NCBI GenBank assembly: GCA_000434395.1
Contig: FR878803.1
Span: 20,201-84,200 of the forward strand
Origin: Clostridium sp. CAG:568
GTDB lineage: Bacteria > Bacillota_I > Bacilli_A > RFN20 > CAG-288
Reading direction: 5' to 3'
Length of the DNA stretch: 64,000 nucleotides
This document shows, piece by piece, positions 18,164-27,887 of the stretch. A program made the translations under genes and the position numbers. The notes beneath the pieces are model-generated. The model was given only the letters and a program-made list of their open reading frames with translations, was not told the DNA's origin and ran no database searches. Numbering within the stretch: position 1 is the stretch's first letter; the number at the start of each line of letters is the position of its first letter.

Positions 18164-19096
18164 ATGATTTCAAATATGAATAAATATCAGATAAGCAAAA
18201 GCCCTACTTTAGAGAGATTGAATTTAGGAAACTCAATAGAAGGGTTGAAGAATAAAGAAAGTGGACAAAGAATTTGGGAAATTGATTTTTTACGTGGCTT
18301 TTTCTTCTTCGGAGTTATTCTCTATCATTTTGCTTGGGACTTTACTTTCTTTCCAACTCTTTTCTCCAACTGGTACGAGATGTCTTCAATTTATGTCGGC
18401 CTAAATAGCTTGTCTAGAATTTGTAACGAAATTCTAAGAAAAGACTATATGATATATTTTGTAAATTTCTTTTCTGGTGGGTTCTTATTTATAACTGGTG
18501 TATCGTGTTCTTTGTCACATTCCAATTTATTAAGGTCTATAAAAATTTCATTAGTTGCTTTATTAATTACTTTAGTAACATATCTAGGTTCAATTACAAC
18601 AGGTGATGATATGACAATCATATTCGGCATCCTACATTGTATGGGTCTATCATTATTAATTTATTCCATATTTGAACTGATATGCAAATACATAAAAATC
18701 AAGATATCACCTTGGGTTCTATTAATAATTGGACTGGGAATGACTGGATATGGAATGTATATAGAATATGCAACAGTTTATAGAGTCTATTCGACCGCTA
18801 TGTTAACCCCATCAATTTTTATGAAAGTAGTATTGGGATTTGCCTATACATACAACGATGACTTCGGTCTTTTACCGAATATGGGGAAAATATTAGTCGG
18901 TATTGCAATTGGAAAATGGCTATATGATGGTAAGAGAGGCAAAAAATCCGTCTTACCAAAGTTAGATGGAAAATGGAATAAACCTGTTTGCTTAATTGGA
19001 AGACATACATTCTTAGTCTATATTATTCATCAACCTATAATTTGGATTGTTGTGATTTCGATTTTATTTGCTCTCGGTTATAGAATAAGTATTTGA
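18164..19096 (+). CDS. DUF1624/acyltransferase-type membrane protein
   Basis: This 310-aa membrane protein has about seven hydrophobic segments. The RIWEIDFLRGFFFFGVILYH stretch near residue 37 is the usual entry of the DUF1624 (heparan-alpha-glucosaminide acetyltransferase-like) family, with the conserved Asp-x-x-Arg-Gly. A late HTFLVYIIHQPIIW is also typical of the acyltransferase fold. Members are thought to move acyl groups across or on the membrane. No good ribosome site is next to the ATG used, so the start may be a few codons off (a second ATG follows at codon 5). It diverges from the surface operon and is followed by an acyl-CoA ligase. Confidence 0.7.
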   Translation: MISNMNKYQISKSPTLERLNLGNSIEGLKNKESGQRIWEIDFLRGFFFFGVILYHFAWDFTFFPTLFSNWYEMSSIYVGLNSLSRICNEILRKDYMIYFVNFFSGGFLFITGVSCSLSHSNLLRSIKISLVALLITLVTYLGSITTGDDMTIIFGILHCMGLSLLIYSIFELICKYIKIKISPWVLLIIGLGMTGYGMYIEYATVYRVYSTAMLTPSIFMKVVLGFAYTYNDDFGLLPNMGKILVGIAIGKWLYDGKRGKKSVLPKLDGKWNKPVCLIGRHTFLVYIIHQPIIWIVVISILFALGYRISI

Positions 19097-19166
19097 TAAA
19101 TAAGATACAATCTAGATACTATCTATATATAATAAATGAAATTTTTCGAACGAAGAGGAAAAAGGT

Positions 19167-20765
19167 ATGGCATTTGAAAACACTGTATGGGGAAGAATCG
19201 CACTAATTAGTACGCGTCATCACGGAGTAGCTTTGAGATTTAGAGGAAAAGAGTTTTCCTATGATTATTTGAAAGATCAAGTTGATAAATATGCATCTCG
19301 TCTCTATAACCTAGGTATAAGAAAGGATGATGTAGTTTGCATTGCTGCTCCTAATATTCCAAGCTCAATCTTTGCAATGTATGCTGTGAATAGTATTGGT
19401 GCAATAAATTTTATAGTTCATCCTTTAATCCCTGCTAAAGCTTTGGAAGAAGATTTAAAAAAGACCAAAGCAAAATTATTACTTGTATTAGACCAACGAT
19501 ACTCAATTTACAAAGGTATTAAACAATGCCCTATTTATACAATAAGTCCAAAGAATGAATTAAGTCCAATCGAAGATTTCTTCTATCCAATAGCCTATGC
19601 ATCAAAACTAAAAGGAAGCAAAGGCCATGATTTAACCTCAGTTCCTTTCACAAAAGAGCCAATCGAAAGGAACACTGATGAATATAAACCCTCTTTCTAT
19701 TTACAAAGTGGTGGAACAACAGGAAAAAATAAAATCGTCGTATTAAATGATAGAGCAGTAAACTATCAAGGAGAAAATGTAGCTTGGATCTTAGGTGATC
19801 AATATAGGTATTGCAAAGGATCTGGAATGCTTGGGTTCTTGCCTATGTTCCATGGCTTTGGTTTAGCAATGGGTGTTCACGCACCTTTGACCAACTATGC
19901 AACCTCAGACTTAATGGCTACATATAATGAGAAAGAAATAGGAAAGCTTATTAAGGCTAGAAAACTTCGATATTTAATAGTAGTTCCTTATTTAGCTAAA
20001 AGAATGCTAAAAGGAAAAACATTAAATGATCCTAGCGTCTCAAATCTAACCCATGCGTTCATCGGTGCAGATAAGACTAACCCGACAGTATTTACTGAAT
20101 TTGATTCCATCATGGAAAAGAACAATTCAAAATGTAGATTATTGGAAGGTTATGGTTTAACTGAAACAGTCACAGTGGTTGTAGTAAATAGAACTTTTGA
20201 TAGAAAACCCGGCTCCGTCGGTAAGCCATTCCCAGATGTCAAACTTAAAGTGATTGACGAAAATGGTAACACATTAAGCACAAATCAAAGCGGTCAAATT
20301 TGTATTTCAGCCCCTTGCTTAGCATTAGGTTATTTAAACGACAAAGAAGCAACTGATAAAACCTTTGTAACTGATGAAAATGGAATTAGATGGGTTTTAA
20401 CAGGCGACGAAGGTTATATCGATGAGGATGGATTCTTATTCATCAAAGGAAGAATTAAAGATATGTTCAAAATCGCTGGATTCAATATATTCCCAGCCGA
20501 TATAGAAGACATGACCAATAAGATTGAAGGTGTTGAAAATTGTGCTGCTGTATATATAGATAACCCCAATCATCCATATGTACACTTGTTCATAAAGTCA
20601 GATTCTAAAAATATTGACACCAGTGAATTAGTAAAAAGAGTAAGAAGAATTTTGTCTGATGAATTGATCAAATACGCAGTTCCTGAAAAGATAACAGTCA
20701 TCGACAATTTGCCTCTTACAAATGTAGGAAAAATCGATAAGAAGAAATTAATTGAACTAGACTAA
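19167..20765 (+). CDS. AMP-forming acyl-CoA synthetase
   Basis: The 532-aa enzyme is a member of the ANL adenylating superfamily. It has the P-loop-like SGGTTGKNK, the YGLTETV motif, TGDEGYIDEDGFLFIKGR with the hinge Asp, and the terminal lysine motif NVGKIDKKKL. It should activate a fatty or other carboxylic acid to acyl-AMP and then to a CoA thioester. The first motif has Lys-Asn where Ser-Pro-Lys is common, which is tolerable. A GAGGAAAAAGG ribosome site precedes it and a strong terminator follows. Confidence 0.85.
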   Translation: MAFENTVWGRIALISTRHHGVALRFRGKEFSYDYLKDQVDKYASRLYNLGIRKDDVVCIAAPNIPSSIFAMYAVNSIGAINFIVHPLIPAKALEEDLKKTKAKLLLVLDQRYSIYKGIKQCPIYTISPKNELSPIEDFFYPIAYASKLKGSKGHDLTSVPFTKEPIERNTDEYKPSFYLQSGGTTGKNKIVVLNDRAVNYQGENVAWILGDQYRYCKGSGMLGFLPMFHGFGLAMGVHAPLTNYATSDLMATYNEKEIGKLIKARKLRYLIVVPYLAKRMLKGKTLNDPSVSNLTHAFIGADKTNPTVFTEFDSIMEKNNSKCRLLEGYGLTETVTVVVVNRTFDRKPGSVGKPFPDVKLKVIDENGNTLSTNQSGQICISAPCLALGYLNDKEATDKTFVTDENGIRWVLTGDEGYIDEDGFLFIKGRIKDMFKIAGFNIFPADIEDMTNKIEGVENCAAVYIDNPNHPYVHLFIKSDSKNIDTSELVKRVRRILSDELIKYAVPEKITVIDNLPLTNVGKIDKKKLIELD

Positions 20766-20801
20766 AAAACACCATCGGTTAAACCCTTTGGTGTTTTTTT
20801 C
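20764..20801 (+). terminator. Bidirectional terminator between convergent genes
   Basis: An AAACACCA/TGGTGTTT stem (20767-20774 with 20789-20796) holds a small inner GGTT/AACC pair and is flanked by A- and T-runs, so it can end both the acyl-CoA synthetase transcript and the leftward transcript from 20818. Confidence 0.85.
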
Positions 20802-20817
20802 ATTCATCGATCAATTG

Positions 20818-21768
20818 TTATTTTATTTCTATGGTCACGTTGAGACACTCATCAAATACATCCATTATTCCATGATTGTCTATAGACTTGTCCTTTATAA
20901 AATCATCCAAGAAATCAAATCTTTTATATTCTTTTCCGTCCATCATCAATACGATATCGTCTTGATCGACGTCAGAATATAAGAATTTAATACTGTACAA
21001 ATGATTTTTATAATTGAATGTAATCTGATGGCCAAAAGAAATAAAGATTGGTAAGAATTCTTTAATTTCTTTCCCATCTTTATAGGCTAAAGTCTTAGCT
21101 AAAAAATTAGGATTGACTTCAAACTTATCATCATTTCTTGGTGAAAACCATTCAAAATGAGGATAGACACTCTTCCAATAAGATAGACCAAATCTGAGCA
21201 TTATCGTCTGAGTCATGTGACTAGCACCGAACAACCATGAAGCTGCATAATTATATCCGTCATTATTTGCGGCTGAGCTCTTCTCAAATTCCTTAAAGAA
21301 ATAAGTTCTATATCCATCCATGAAATGATAAAACCATGGATTCATTATCTCTTTTCCATGATCATCCAAAATAGGTTTAAAAGTAGTTACAAGCTCATCA
21401 AGATATCTATCAGGTTTATATAACATTGAAAACATCTTAAAAGTCCAGTAAAGAAGATAATAAGCTGTAGAAGATTCTTTATCCAAACATCTGTTGATAT
21501 AGTCAGACTTATCGATTATTAAATCATTAAGCTCCGGATAAGAGATCGATTCATCTTTTATAAATTTAACAACAGTCGAATAGCCAAACTCCGATTCGAC
21601 TATATCTTTCCCAGTCGACAAAAACAAATCATGAATTAGCTTATCATTAGCTGCTTTAGATCCATCAGGAGAAGCAACCTTCATATCTTTTAAAACATTG
21701 CTAAATTTGGAATCATTTTTTGATTCCAATATATCTAATATAACTTGATATATGTTTCTATAATCCAT
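20818..21768 (-). CDS. Hypothetical protein, cytosolic
   Basis: This is a 316-aa protein with no signal, membrane segment or metal motif that I can recognise. It is rich in Asp, Lys, Tyr and Phe, with a helical N-terminal two thirds and a beta-looking C-terminal part that includes DQDDIVLMMDGKEYKRFD. It begins 5 bp after the plsC gene ends and should be co-transcribed with it. I have no function to offer. Confidence 0.6.
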   Translation of the reverse strand: MDYRNIYQVILDILESKNDSKFSNVLKDMKVASPDGSKAANDKLIHDLFLSTGKDIVESEFGYSTVVKFIKDESISYPELNDLIIDKSDYINRCLDKESSTAYYLLYWTFKMFSMLYKPDRYLDELVTTFKPILDDHGKEIMNPWFYHFMDGYRTYFFKEFEKSSAANNDGYNYAASWLFGASHMTQTIMLRFGLSYWKSVYPHFEWFSPRNDDKFEVNPNFLAKTLAYKDGKEIKEFLPIFISFGHQITFNYKNHLYSIKFLYSDVDQDDIVLMMDGKEYKRFDFLDDFIKDKSIDNHGIMDVFDECLNVTIEIK

Positions 21769-21773
21769 AGCTA

Positions 21774-22808
21774 TTATTTAGAAGAAGATTCTTGTTTTCT
21801 CTTCTCCTCTTCTAAGCGCCCTTGCTCTTTGAATTTTTCGACCAATTGATTTCTTTCCTCACGCATTTCTTGAATCTTAGCTTTTTGCTCTTTAGTTATT
21901 TTAGGTTTAGAATTTTTAGGTTGAAGAGGATGCGTCTTTCTCCACTCTTTAATACGAGGCTTTTCTTCCTTCTTTTGTGCTTTGCGCTCCTTCAAATAAG
22001 CCTTGTACCAAGCCTTGGATTCTTTCTTATAAATCTTGACATTCTCAGGTCTATTCCAATATTCCTCTAATTTAGGTTGCTCTTCTCTTTGACGAGAAAC
22101 TTCTTCATCGACTCTCGACTGAACTAATTGAGCTATTTGAAGAGGTTTCAAGTCTTTATACTCGTCATAAAAAATAGGCTTCAAATACGATATCTGAATA
22201 GGATATACTTTTTTATCCTTAGATTTGAAATCTAACAAGGTATAAGTTCCAAAAAGGGCGATTGGAACAATCGGAGCTTTGGATGTTTGGGCGACTCTAA
22301 AAGCACCTGAGTGAAATTCACTCAATGTATGATGAACAACATCTGGAGTCCTAGTCCCTTCAGGCCAAATGAAATAAGACATGTCTGGATTAGCAACTAA
22401 TTTTTTCCCAATACTATTTATCGTTCTCAATTCTGAAAGAGGAAAACCTCTATTGATGTAATCACCACTGACAGATCTCAATACACCATCTATGACTGGC
22501 ATTCTAGAAACATCGAGTTTAGCTAAAAGTCCTGCTGGTTTCTTATTTACCATCAACATAGAAACACAATCCCAATCTGATTGATGATTTGGGCAGAACA
22601 ATACTCTTCCTTCATGTAAATTCTCTTCACCCTTGATAATGTATTTAATTCTAAATGGTTTATAAAGTGAAAGGGCAGCTTCCCTACATAAATTGTATCT
22701 GACGTCCAAAGGTGCCTTCTCCGGATGGTTTGCATAAGCATAAATCTTAGGGCTTTTTGTTGCTACTCTAAATATAAACGGCCAAACAAGTCTCATTACA
22801 CTAGGCAT
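21774..22808 (-). CDS. plsC: 1-acyl-sn-glycerol-3-phosphate acyltransferase (PlsC family)
   Basis: The 344-aa enzyme has the PlsC catalytic motif NHQSDWD (His75, Asp80), a second block with GDYINRGFP, and the substrate-binding WPEGTRTP. It adds the second acyl chain to make phosphatidic acid at the membrane. About 130 residues after the usual family end are a Lys/Glu-rich, probably coiled or disordered extension, which is uncommon. A good AGGAGG lies upstream. It is near acpS and acyl-CoA synthetase genes, fitting a lipid-synthesis neighbourhood. Confidence 0.88.
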   Translation of the reverse strand: MPSVMRLVWPFIFRVATKSPKIYAYANHPEKAPLDVRYNLCREAALSLYKPFRIKYIIKGEENLHEGRVLFCPNHQSDWDCVSMLMVNKKPAGLLAKLDVSRMPVIDGVLRSVSGDYINRGFPLSELRTINSIGKKLVANPDMSYFIWPEGTRTPDVVHHTLSEFHSGAFRVAQTSKAPIVPIALFGTYTLLDFKSKDKKVYPIQISYLKPIFYDEYKDLKPLQIAQLVQSRVDEEVSRQREEQPKLEEYWNRPENVKIYKKESKAWYKAYLKERKAQKKEEKPRIKEWRKTHPLQPKNSKPKITKEQKAKIQEMREERNQLVEKFKEQGRLEEEKRKQESSSK

Positions 22809-22827
22809 ATTTCAATCCTCCTCTTGT

Positions 22828-24951
22828 TCAATCTTTTTGCTGATAACAAATATTAAATGATATAGCAGGAACTATAAGAAGCTGTGAATAAAAATCACAT
22901 CCTGAAGGAATTTTACCTTTCCCATTGAAGATTATCTTTACATATTTACTGAAATTATATGAGAAAGTTTCCTTGGATGGGTTGATGATGATGTGATAAG
23001 CCTCACCATCATCAAAATTATAAGTAACCTTCAAAGCACCATGTCCGATATTTTCAAAGCATATATGCTTGACGATATCTTCACGTTCTAAGAAGCTAAT
23101 AGGAAGTTGCTTTTTCAATTCCAGGGCTTCTCTTAAGAACTTAATCATGTCACGATTTTGACTTGCTAAATCATAGTTGAAGCCGTTCAATTCATCTCCT
23201 GCATTATATGTATTGCCATATCCTCTTTTAGTTCCACCAAATTCTTGTCCCATATGGAAGAATGGAATTCCTTGAGCGAATACAGTACATGCGTTTATCA
23301 AATTAATGCGTTTCTTTTTCTCATCTGGCAATTCATTTTTGCAGACATATTCAATCTTGTCGAACAAAGTTTCATTGTCGTGACATTCGACAAAGTTAAT
23401 AGATTGAGAAGTCTTTACAAACATCGGTCTTCTACCCATATCCATAACACTTCCAGCAAACGCGTATTTAAAATCCTCAATCTTTCCTAAATCTCCATCC
23501 AAATATCCACAAGAGCCAATGGAATCACCCATTCCTCCTTTTGAAGCTTCTCTAAAGAATCCGTTGAAGAATCCAATGTCAGGTAATAATAATCCGTTAC
23601 CGTCACAAGTCTTTTCTTGATAAGGCAATGCTGTAGGCATATCCCATCCTTCTCCATAAAAAACTAAATCAGGATAGTCTTTCTTCAAACTCTCATAAGC
23701 TTCTTTCACCGTTGTCGAGTCGATGATTCCCATCAAATCGAATCTGAAGCCATCAGCCCCGAAAAATTCAATTGCATGACGTAAAGAATCTTTGATAAGT
23801 CTTCTACACATATAATGTCTAGATTCCAAATCATTTCCACAGAAGCTTCCATTAGATAAAGAACCATCTTTATTCTTTCTAAAATAATATCCAGGAGCAA
23901 GAATATCTAAAGAGTTTGTATTTTTGTTGAATACGTGGTTATAGACTACATCAAATACAGCTCTCAATCCATTCTTATGGAATCCAGCAATCATATCTCT
24001 CAATTCGAACAGTCTCTTATAAGGATCATTAGGTTCTGTTGAATACGATCCTTCAGGAGTGAAGTAATTAACTGGATCATAACCCCAGTTATAAGTCTTG
24101 AAAGGATCATCGTCGTCGATAGTTTGGAAATCCAAAACAGGTAACAATTGAATATGAGTTACACCCAATGATTTCAAATAATCCAATCCAATTGGGAATC
24201 CGTCTTCAGTCTTTAAACCTTCTTTAGTCAAAGCTAGATAAGTTCCTTTATTTTGGATATCAGTCAATGAAGTCATATCTCTGACATCTACTTCATAAAC
24301 TGACATCTTAGTCAAATCCAAAGGACTAAGATTTTCTTTATTCAAAGGACGGGATAATACTTTTTCTGGATTGATGACAAAAGAATAACGGGAATTGGAT
24401 GACAACCCAAAGGAATAAGGGTCAGTAGAAGTAAAGAACTTACCTCCATTGCAACCTGCATATAAATAACTAGCACCATCCAAGTCACCTTTGATGGTGA
24501 CTTTATAAACACCACATTCCATTCTTTCCATCGGAACAGATAAGACTGAATCTTGACCTACGGGTTTATAATGAACGAACATGGTAGTAGCAAAAGGAGC
24601 AAAAACATAGAAGGATGTCTCTTCTTTTGAATATACAGCACCTAAAGGACCATCATATCTGTATTTCTTATCAAAGTCATCATAATCACCCAATACTGAA
24701 ATATCTAATTTAATGACATTGTTCAATATATCAAGAATACTATAATCGCTATCGACATTGAAATCATAATGAACAGGAAGCATATACATATAGTGATCGC
24801 CTTGATCAGCTACAGAGATAGGCTTCAAAGTCAAAACAGGCTTATAGCGATCATAGAGTCTAAGATAAGGATCCTTACCATTAGGCCATAATCCTTTTTT
24901 TACCCAAAGTTGAATAGCATCTTTTGATATAAGTTTTGCATAGAAATCCAT
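22828..24951 (-). CDS. pulA: Type I pullulanase (GH13 debranching enzyme)
   Basis: Read from the ATG at 24951 (707 aa), which has AAGGGAG nine bases upstream; the earlier ATG at 24981 lies inside acpS. The N-terminal CBM48-like region (FAPFATTMFVHY) is followed by a GH13 barrel containing YNWGYDPVNY, the pullulanase signature. It has GFRFDLMGIID (nucleophile Asp), YGEGWDM (acid/base Glu) and VECHDNETLFD (third Asp). The enzyme hydrolyses alpha-1,6 branches in pullulan, glycogen or limit dextrins. There is no signal peptide, so it should act inside the cell on glycogen or imported branched maltodextrins. It is the downstream partner of acpS in the same transcript. Confidence 0.92.
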   Translation of the reverse strand: MDFYAKLISKDAIQLWVKKGLWPNGKDPYLRLYDRYKPVLTLKPISVADQGDHYMYMLPVHYDFNVDSDYSILDILNNVIKLDISVLGDYDDFDKKYRYDGPLGAVYSKEETSFYVFAPFATTMFVHYKPVGQDSVLSVPMERMECGVYKVTIKGDLDGASYLYAGCNGGKFFTSTDPYSFGLSSNSRYSFVINPEKVLSRPLNKENLSPLDLTKMSVYEVDVRDMTSLTDIQNKGTYLALTKEGLKTEDGFPIGLDYLKSLGVTHIQLLPVLDFQTIDDDDPFKTYNWGYDPVNYFTPEGSYSTEPNDPYKRLFELRDMIAGFHKNGLRAVFDVVYNHVFNKNTNSLDILAPGYYFRKNKDGSLSNGSFCGNDLESRHYMCRRLIKDSLRHAIEFFGADGFRFDLMGIIDSTTVKEAYESLKKDYPDLVFYGEGWDMPTALPYQEKTCDGNGLLLPDIGFFNGFFREASKGGMGDSIGSCGYLDGDLGKIEDFKYAFAGSVMDMGRRPMFVKTSQSINFVECHDNETLFDKIEYVCKNELPDEKKKRINLINACTVFAQGIPFFHMGQEFGGTKRGYGNTYNAGDELNGFNYDLASQNRDMIKFLREALELKKQLPISFLEREDIVKHICFENIGHGALKVTYNFDDGEAYHIIINPSKETFSYNFSKYVKIIFNGKGKIPSGCDFYSQLLIVPAISFNICYQQKD

Positions 24952-24973
24952 AATAAATATCTCCCTTATAAAA

Positions 24974-25306
24974 TCAATCATCGAGTAGAACTATCGCACT
25001 AGCAATAAAATCATGAGTCAATGAAACTTGTCCTACTTCAACCCCATCGACATATAGATGTGGTCTTCCAGTCGTATCATCCAATATCTCAATTCTGCTA
25101 TATTTTATATCTTTTTTCCCACTAGCTTTAACAAAAGCTTCTTTTGCAGCAAATCTCGAAGCTAAATAATCATCTTTTCTATCTTGACTGACAAACTTCT
25201 GATAAACTTCGTACTCTTTTTTTGACAAATAAGTTTTTGGAAAGGCAGGATTCAAGTCCTTCATTCTTGAAATGAGAACATTGTCAATTCCAACTTTCAT
25301 CATCAC
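24974..25306 (-). CDS. acpS: Holo-[acyl-carrier-protein] synthase
   Basis: This 110-aa (or shorter) protein has the AcpS signature: MKVGIDNVLISRMKDL at the start and ASRFAAKEAFVKASGK in the middle, holding the Mg-binding Asp and Glu. It transfers 4'-phosphopantetheine from CoA to acyl carrier protein. The start is one of GTG 25306, ATG 25303 or ATG 25300; homology favours the last. It overlaps the stop of the M16 peptidase gene and is followed by pulA. Confidence 0.9.
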   Translation of the reverse strand: MMMKVGIDNVLISRMKDLNPAFPKTYLSKKEYEVYQKFVSQDRKDDYLASRFAAKEAFVKASGKKDIKYSRIEILDDTTGRPHLYVDGVEVGQVSLTHDFIASAIVLLDD

Positions 25307-26577
25307 TTCTTGCCTTTCAACAAGACATATGCTCTAGGAAAGCTGCATACTTCCTTTACAAAATTACAGGCATCATTCTTTTTGAAGGCTAAAGCTCTGT
25401 TGACCAAAGCAGGCCATGCGAAATGATTCAAATATCCATCGATTAAATTAGTCAAATAGTCCTCGCTATCACCGACATCTTCGATACTTGACCCTAAGTA
25501 AGAAAGCTGCATGGATCTAAATGGTGAAGTCATCGATTTATAAGCCTTAGGCAAATCCAAGAAATGTTTCTCCAAAGCATTCTTAAGCTTATCAGGTGAA
25601 TTAGTTTCGAAGAATGCAGTCATATATGTATCTTCTCCAGCTTCTTCTAAATAATGACCATTGTTAAAAATAATCAATCCATCATCTCTCATCTTTGCTA
25701 TCGATTCATGGACTGAGGAGAAAACCATATCTCCAGCCATTTCATAGAAAGCGAATAGATCATCCCCAAATTTTTCATATAGTTCTTGTCTACGAGGAAA
25801 TTTGATTCCCACACCCAAATAAGTCTGACCATCTGGAGAATTGATTTCAGTATATGGCTCAGCAACCTTGTCATATTTCTCATCGTTTTGATATTTCTTA
25901 ACAGGTAATTTATTAAATGATGGTAATCCAGCCTTATTCAACAATTTAACAACTTCTTGAGGATCGAAATCACCGACAGCAAAGAAAGTTAAATTCTCGA
26001 CAGAATAGTATTGTTCATAAAACTTCTTTACAGAAGACAAATGAATGGATTGAAGAGATTTCTCTGTTCCAATGATTTCTTCTTTCAAAGGAGAAGAGAA
26101 ATAAAGTGATTTGACCATTTGTCTATCGAAAACATAACTAGGGTCATCACGTCCGGATGCTAATTCACCTAAAATAATAGGCTTCTCTGCTTCAAGTTTT
26201 TCATTTGTTTGATAAAAATACTTGAACATAGAAAACAAAGTGTTCAATGGTTCTTCATAGCCTTGAGATGTAGCAAAATAGAAGAATGTACAAGATTGAG
26301 TCGTATAGGCGTTAGCGAAAGCACCTTGAGTCGAGAACTTCTTCAAAGTATCTCCCTGTGCGGTTTCAAACAATCTATGTTCCAAAAGATGTGCGATGCC
26401 AGCAGGAATCTTTGTTCCTCCTATTTCTACCTCATCCATGAGACCGCCTTTAGGAATCAATATTCCAAAATATTTAATATTGCTAGCTTTTGAAGGAGCT
26501 AAAACATAAGACAATCCATCCTTTGTTTTTCCTTCATATAAAGAAAACTTAAGTCTTCTAAAATAATACTTATCCAT
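25303..26577 (-). CDS. M16 zinc peptidase, catalytic partner (YmfH-like)
   Basis: The start at 26577 has AAGGAG eight bases upstream and lies just after the stop of the previous gene, giving 424 aa. The inverted zinc motif is HLLEH (H63, E66, H67), with E138 in ILGELASGRDD as third ligand, so this copy is active. It resembles the YmfH half of Bacillus YmfF/YmfH pairs. Such enzymes degrade or trim peptides inside the cell. It is coupled to the companion gene upstream and to acpS downstream. Confidence 0.87.
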   Translation of the reverse strand: MDKYYFRRLKFSLYEGKTKDGLSYVLAPSKASNIKYFGILIPKGGLMDEVEIGGTKIPAGIAHLLEHRLFETAQGDTLKKFSTQGAFANAYTTQSCTFFYFATSQGYEEPLNTLFSMFKYFYQTNEKLEAEKPIILGELASGRDDPSYVFDRQMVKSLYFSSPLKEEIIGTEKSLQSIHLSSVKKFYEQYYSVENLTFFAVGDFDPQEVVKLLNKAGLPSFNKLPVKKYQNDEKYDKVAEPYTEINSPDGQTYLGVGIKFPRRQELYEKFGDDLFAFYEMAGDMVFSSVHESIAKMRDDGLIIFNNGHYLEEAGEDTYMTAFFETNSPDKLKNALEKHFLDLPKAYKSMTSPFRSMQLSYLGSSIEDVGDSEDYLTNLIDGYLNHFAWPALVNRALAFKKNDACNFVKEVCSFPRAYVLLKGKK

Positions 26578-26578
26578 T

Positions 26579-27799
26579 TCAGTTCTCCTTAGAAGGATTG
26601 ATAGTGAAGCTTCCAACCTTCTTCAATGACTTTATAGCATCTTTGACATCATCCAATGTAATACTGTCATATAATTTCATCAATTCATCTGCAGTCGAGG
26701 GAGACTGATTCAAAACTGATTTATTCAAAGCTAAAGCATAAGTAGTAGGTTCTCCAAACATATCATCGATACTCGTCTTTATAGCTTTCTTTATATCATC
26801 AAGTCGCTCTTGAGTTATAGATTCAGCACAAGTGGATAAAAGCTGATCGGTAGTCTTAATAAATTCATTGACATTCTTTGCATCGATCACAGAAGATACG
26901 ATCATCGCCTTATCGCCTTTAGGGAACGATACGTCTACACCATATGTCAGGCCTTTTTCTTCTCTTAATCCTTGGAACAAAGGAGAATTATCATCAGAGA
27001 GAACTTTAGATAATATATTCTTTAGTGCATGTCCTTTGTTGCCTTGCTCAGCCTCTATTTGATAACCGATAGCGATGCAAGAAGAAGTGATTCCATCTTT
27101 AATCAATGACAAATCGCTCACCTTGTCTTCAACAGATATATCGAATTTCCATTCAGGAGCTTTTTCACCGATATTAAATAATTTTCCAAACTCTCTTCCC
27201 TTTTTCTGAAATCCGACACTTCCTATATATGCGTCAGCTTTTCTAACAGCCTCCAAAGCCTTCTCCAAATCATCAAAAGTCAAAGACATAATTCTCGTAT
27301 TGTCACCACAAGGTGGATATCCGAAAGTAGCTTTTGGAAAGAAATTCTTCCTCAATCCTTCTAGAGCCATAAAGAAAGGATTAGCTGTCGTATCTCCATT
27401 ATCTCTAATCATTCTTCCTTTGACCAACATCAGTTTTGCCTCATCATGAGCAAAACCTTTATAAATCAAATCCTTGTATGTTTTAAATACTTTACTTTCC
27501 AAAGAAGAAAAAGAAGATTCTATAAACTTGTCCAAAGGACATTCCAACAAAATATTGAACAAATATTTATTTCCATATCTGACAGCACCAAAACTAACTG
27601 TCGAAGAATATAAGTTCATCAATCTAAGCTTATATCCTCTCTCATCTTTATATGCGTTAGATGAAACCTTTAGCATTACCGATAAAGCTAACAGAGCTTC
27701 ATAAGATGTTTTATCTTTGTCGATGATCAATGAAATACATGCTGAATTTTTTCTAAATTCACCACTAGGTCTCAATATTAAACCTGAATACTTATTCAT
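26579..27799 (-). CDS. M16-like peptidase partner without catalytic motif (YmfF-like)
   Basis: The 406-aa protein has the M16 fold by comparison with its neighbour but lacks HxxEH near its N-terminus, as do the non-catalytic partners of this family (YmfF in Bacillus). The C-terminal part has EEKGLTYGVDVSF, a conserved Arg-Tyr-type M16 block. It likely forms the substrate chamber with the active protein encoded next. Confidence 0.8.
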   Translation of the reverse strand: MNKYSGLILRPSGEFRKNSACISLIIDKDKTSYEALLALSVMLKVSSNAYKDERGYKLRLMNLYSSTVSFGAVRYGNKYLFNILLECPLDKFIESSFSSLESKVFKTYKDLIYKGFAHDEAKLMLVKGRMIRDNGDTTANPFFMALEGLRKNFFPKATFGYPPCGDNTRIMSLTFDDLEKALEAVRKADAYIGSVGFQKKGREFGKLFNIGEKAPEWKFDISVEDKVSDLSLIKDGITSSCIAIGYQIEAEQGNKGHALKNILSKVLSDDNSPLFQGLREEKGLTYGVDVSFPKGDKAMIVSSVIDAKNVNEFIKTTDQLLSTCAESITQERLDDIKKAIKTSIDDMFGEPTTYALALNKSVLNQSPSTADELMKLYDSITLDDVKDAIKSLKKVGSFTINPSKEN

Positions 27800-27820
27800 A
27801 AGTATCTATTACTCCTTTCA

Positions 27821-27866
27821 AAAAAAGCCATACTTGATTATTTTAAATCAGTATGGCCTTGTTTTT
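27821..27866 (-). terminator. Terminator downstream of ftsK
   Basis: A GCCATAC/GTATGGC stem (27827-27833 with 27851-27857), extended by a TGATT/AATCA pair, has T-runs on either strand. Leftward transcription from ftsK would end here. Confidence 0.8.
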
Positions 27867-27887
27867 TTATGTTATACCTCGGTAGTG

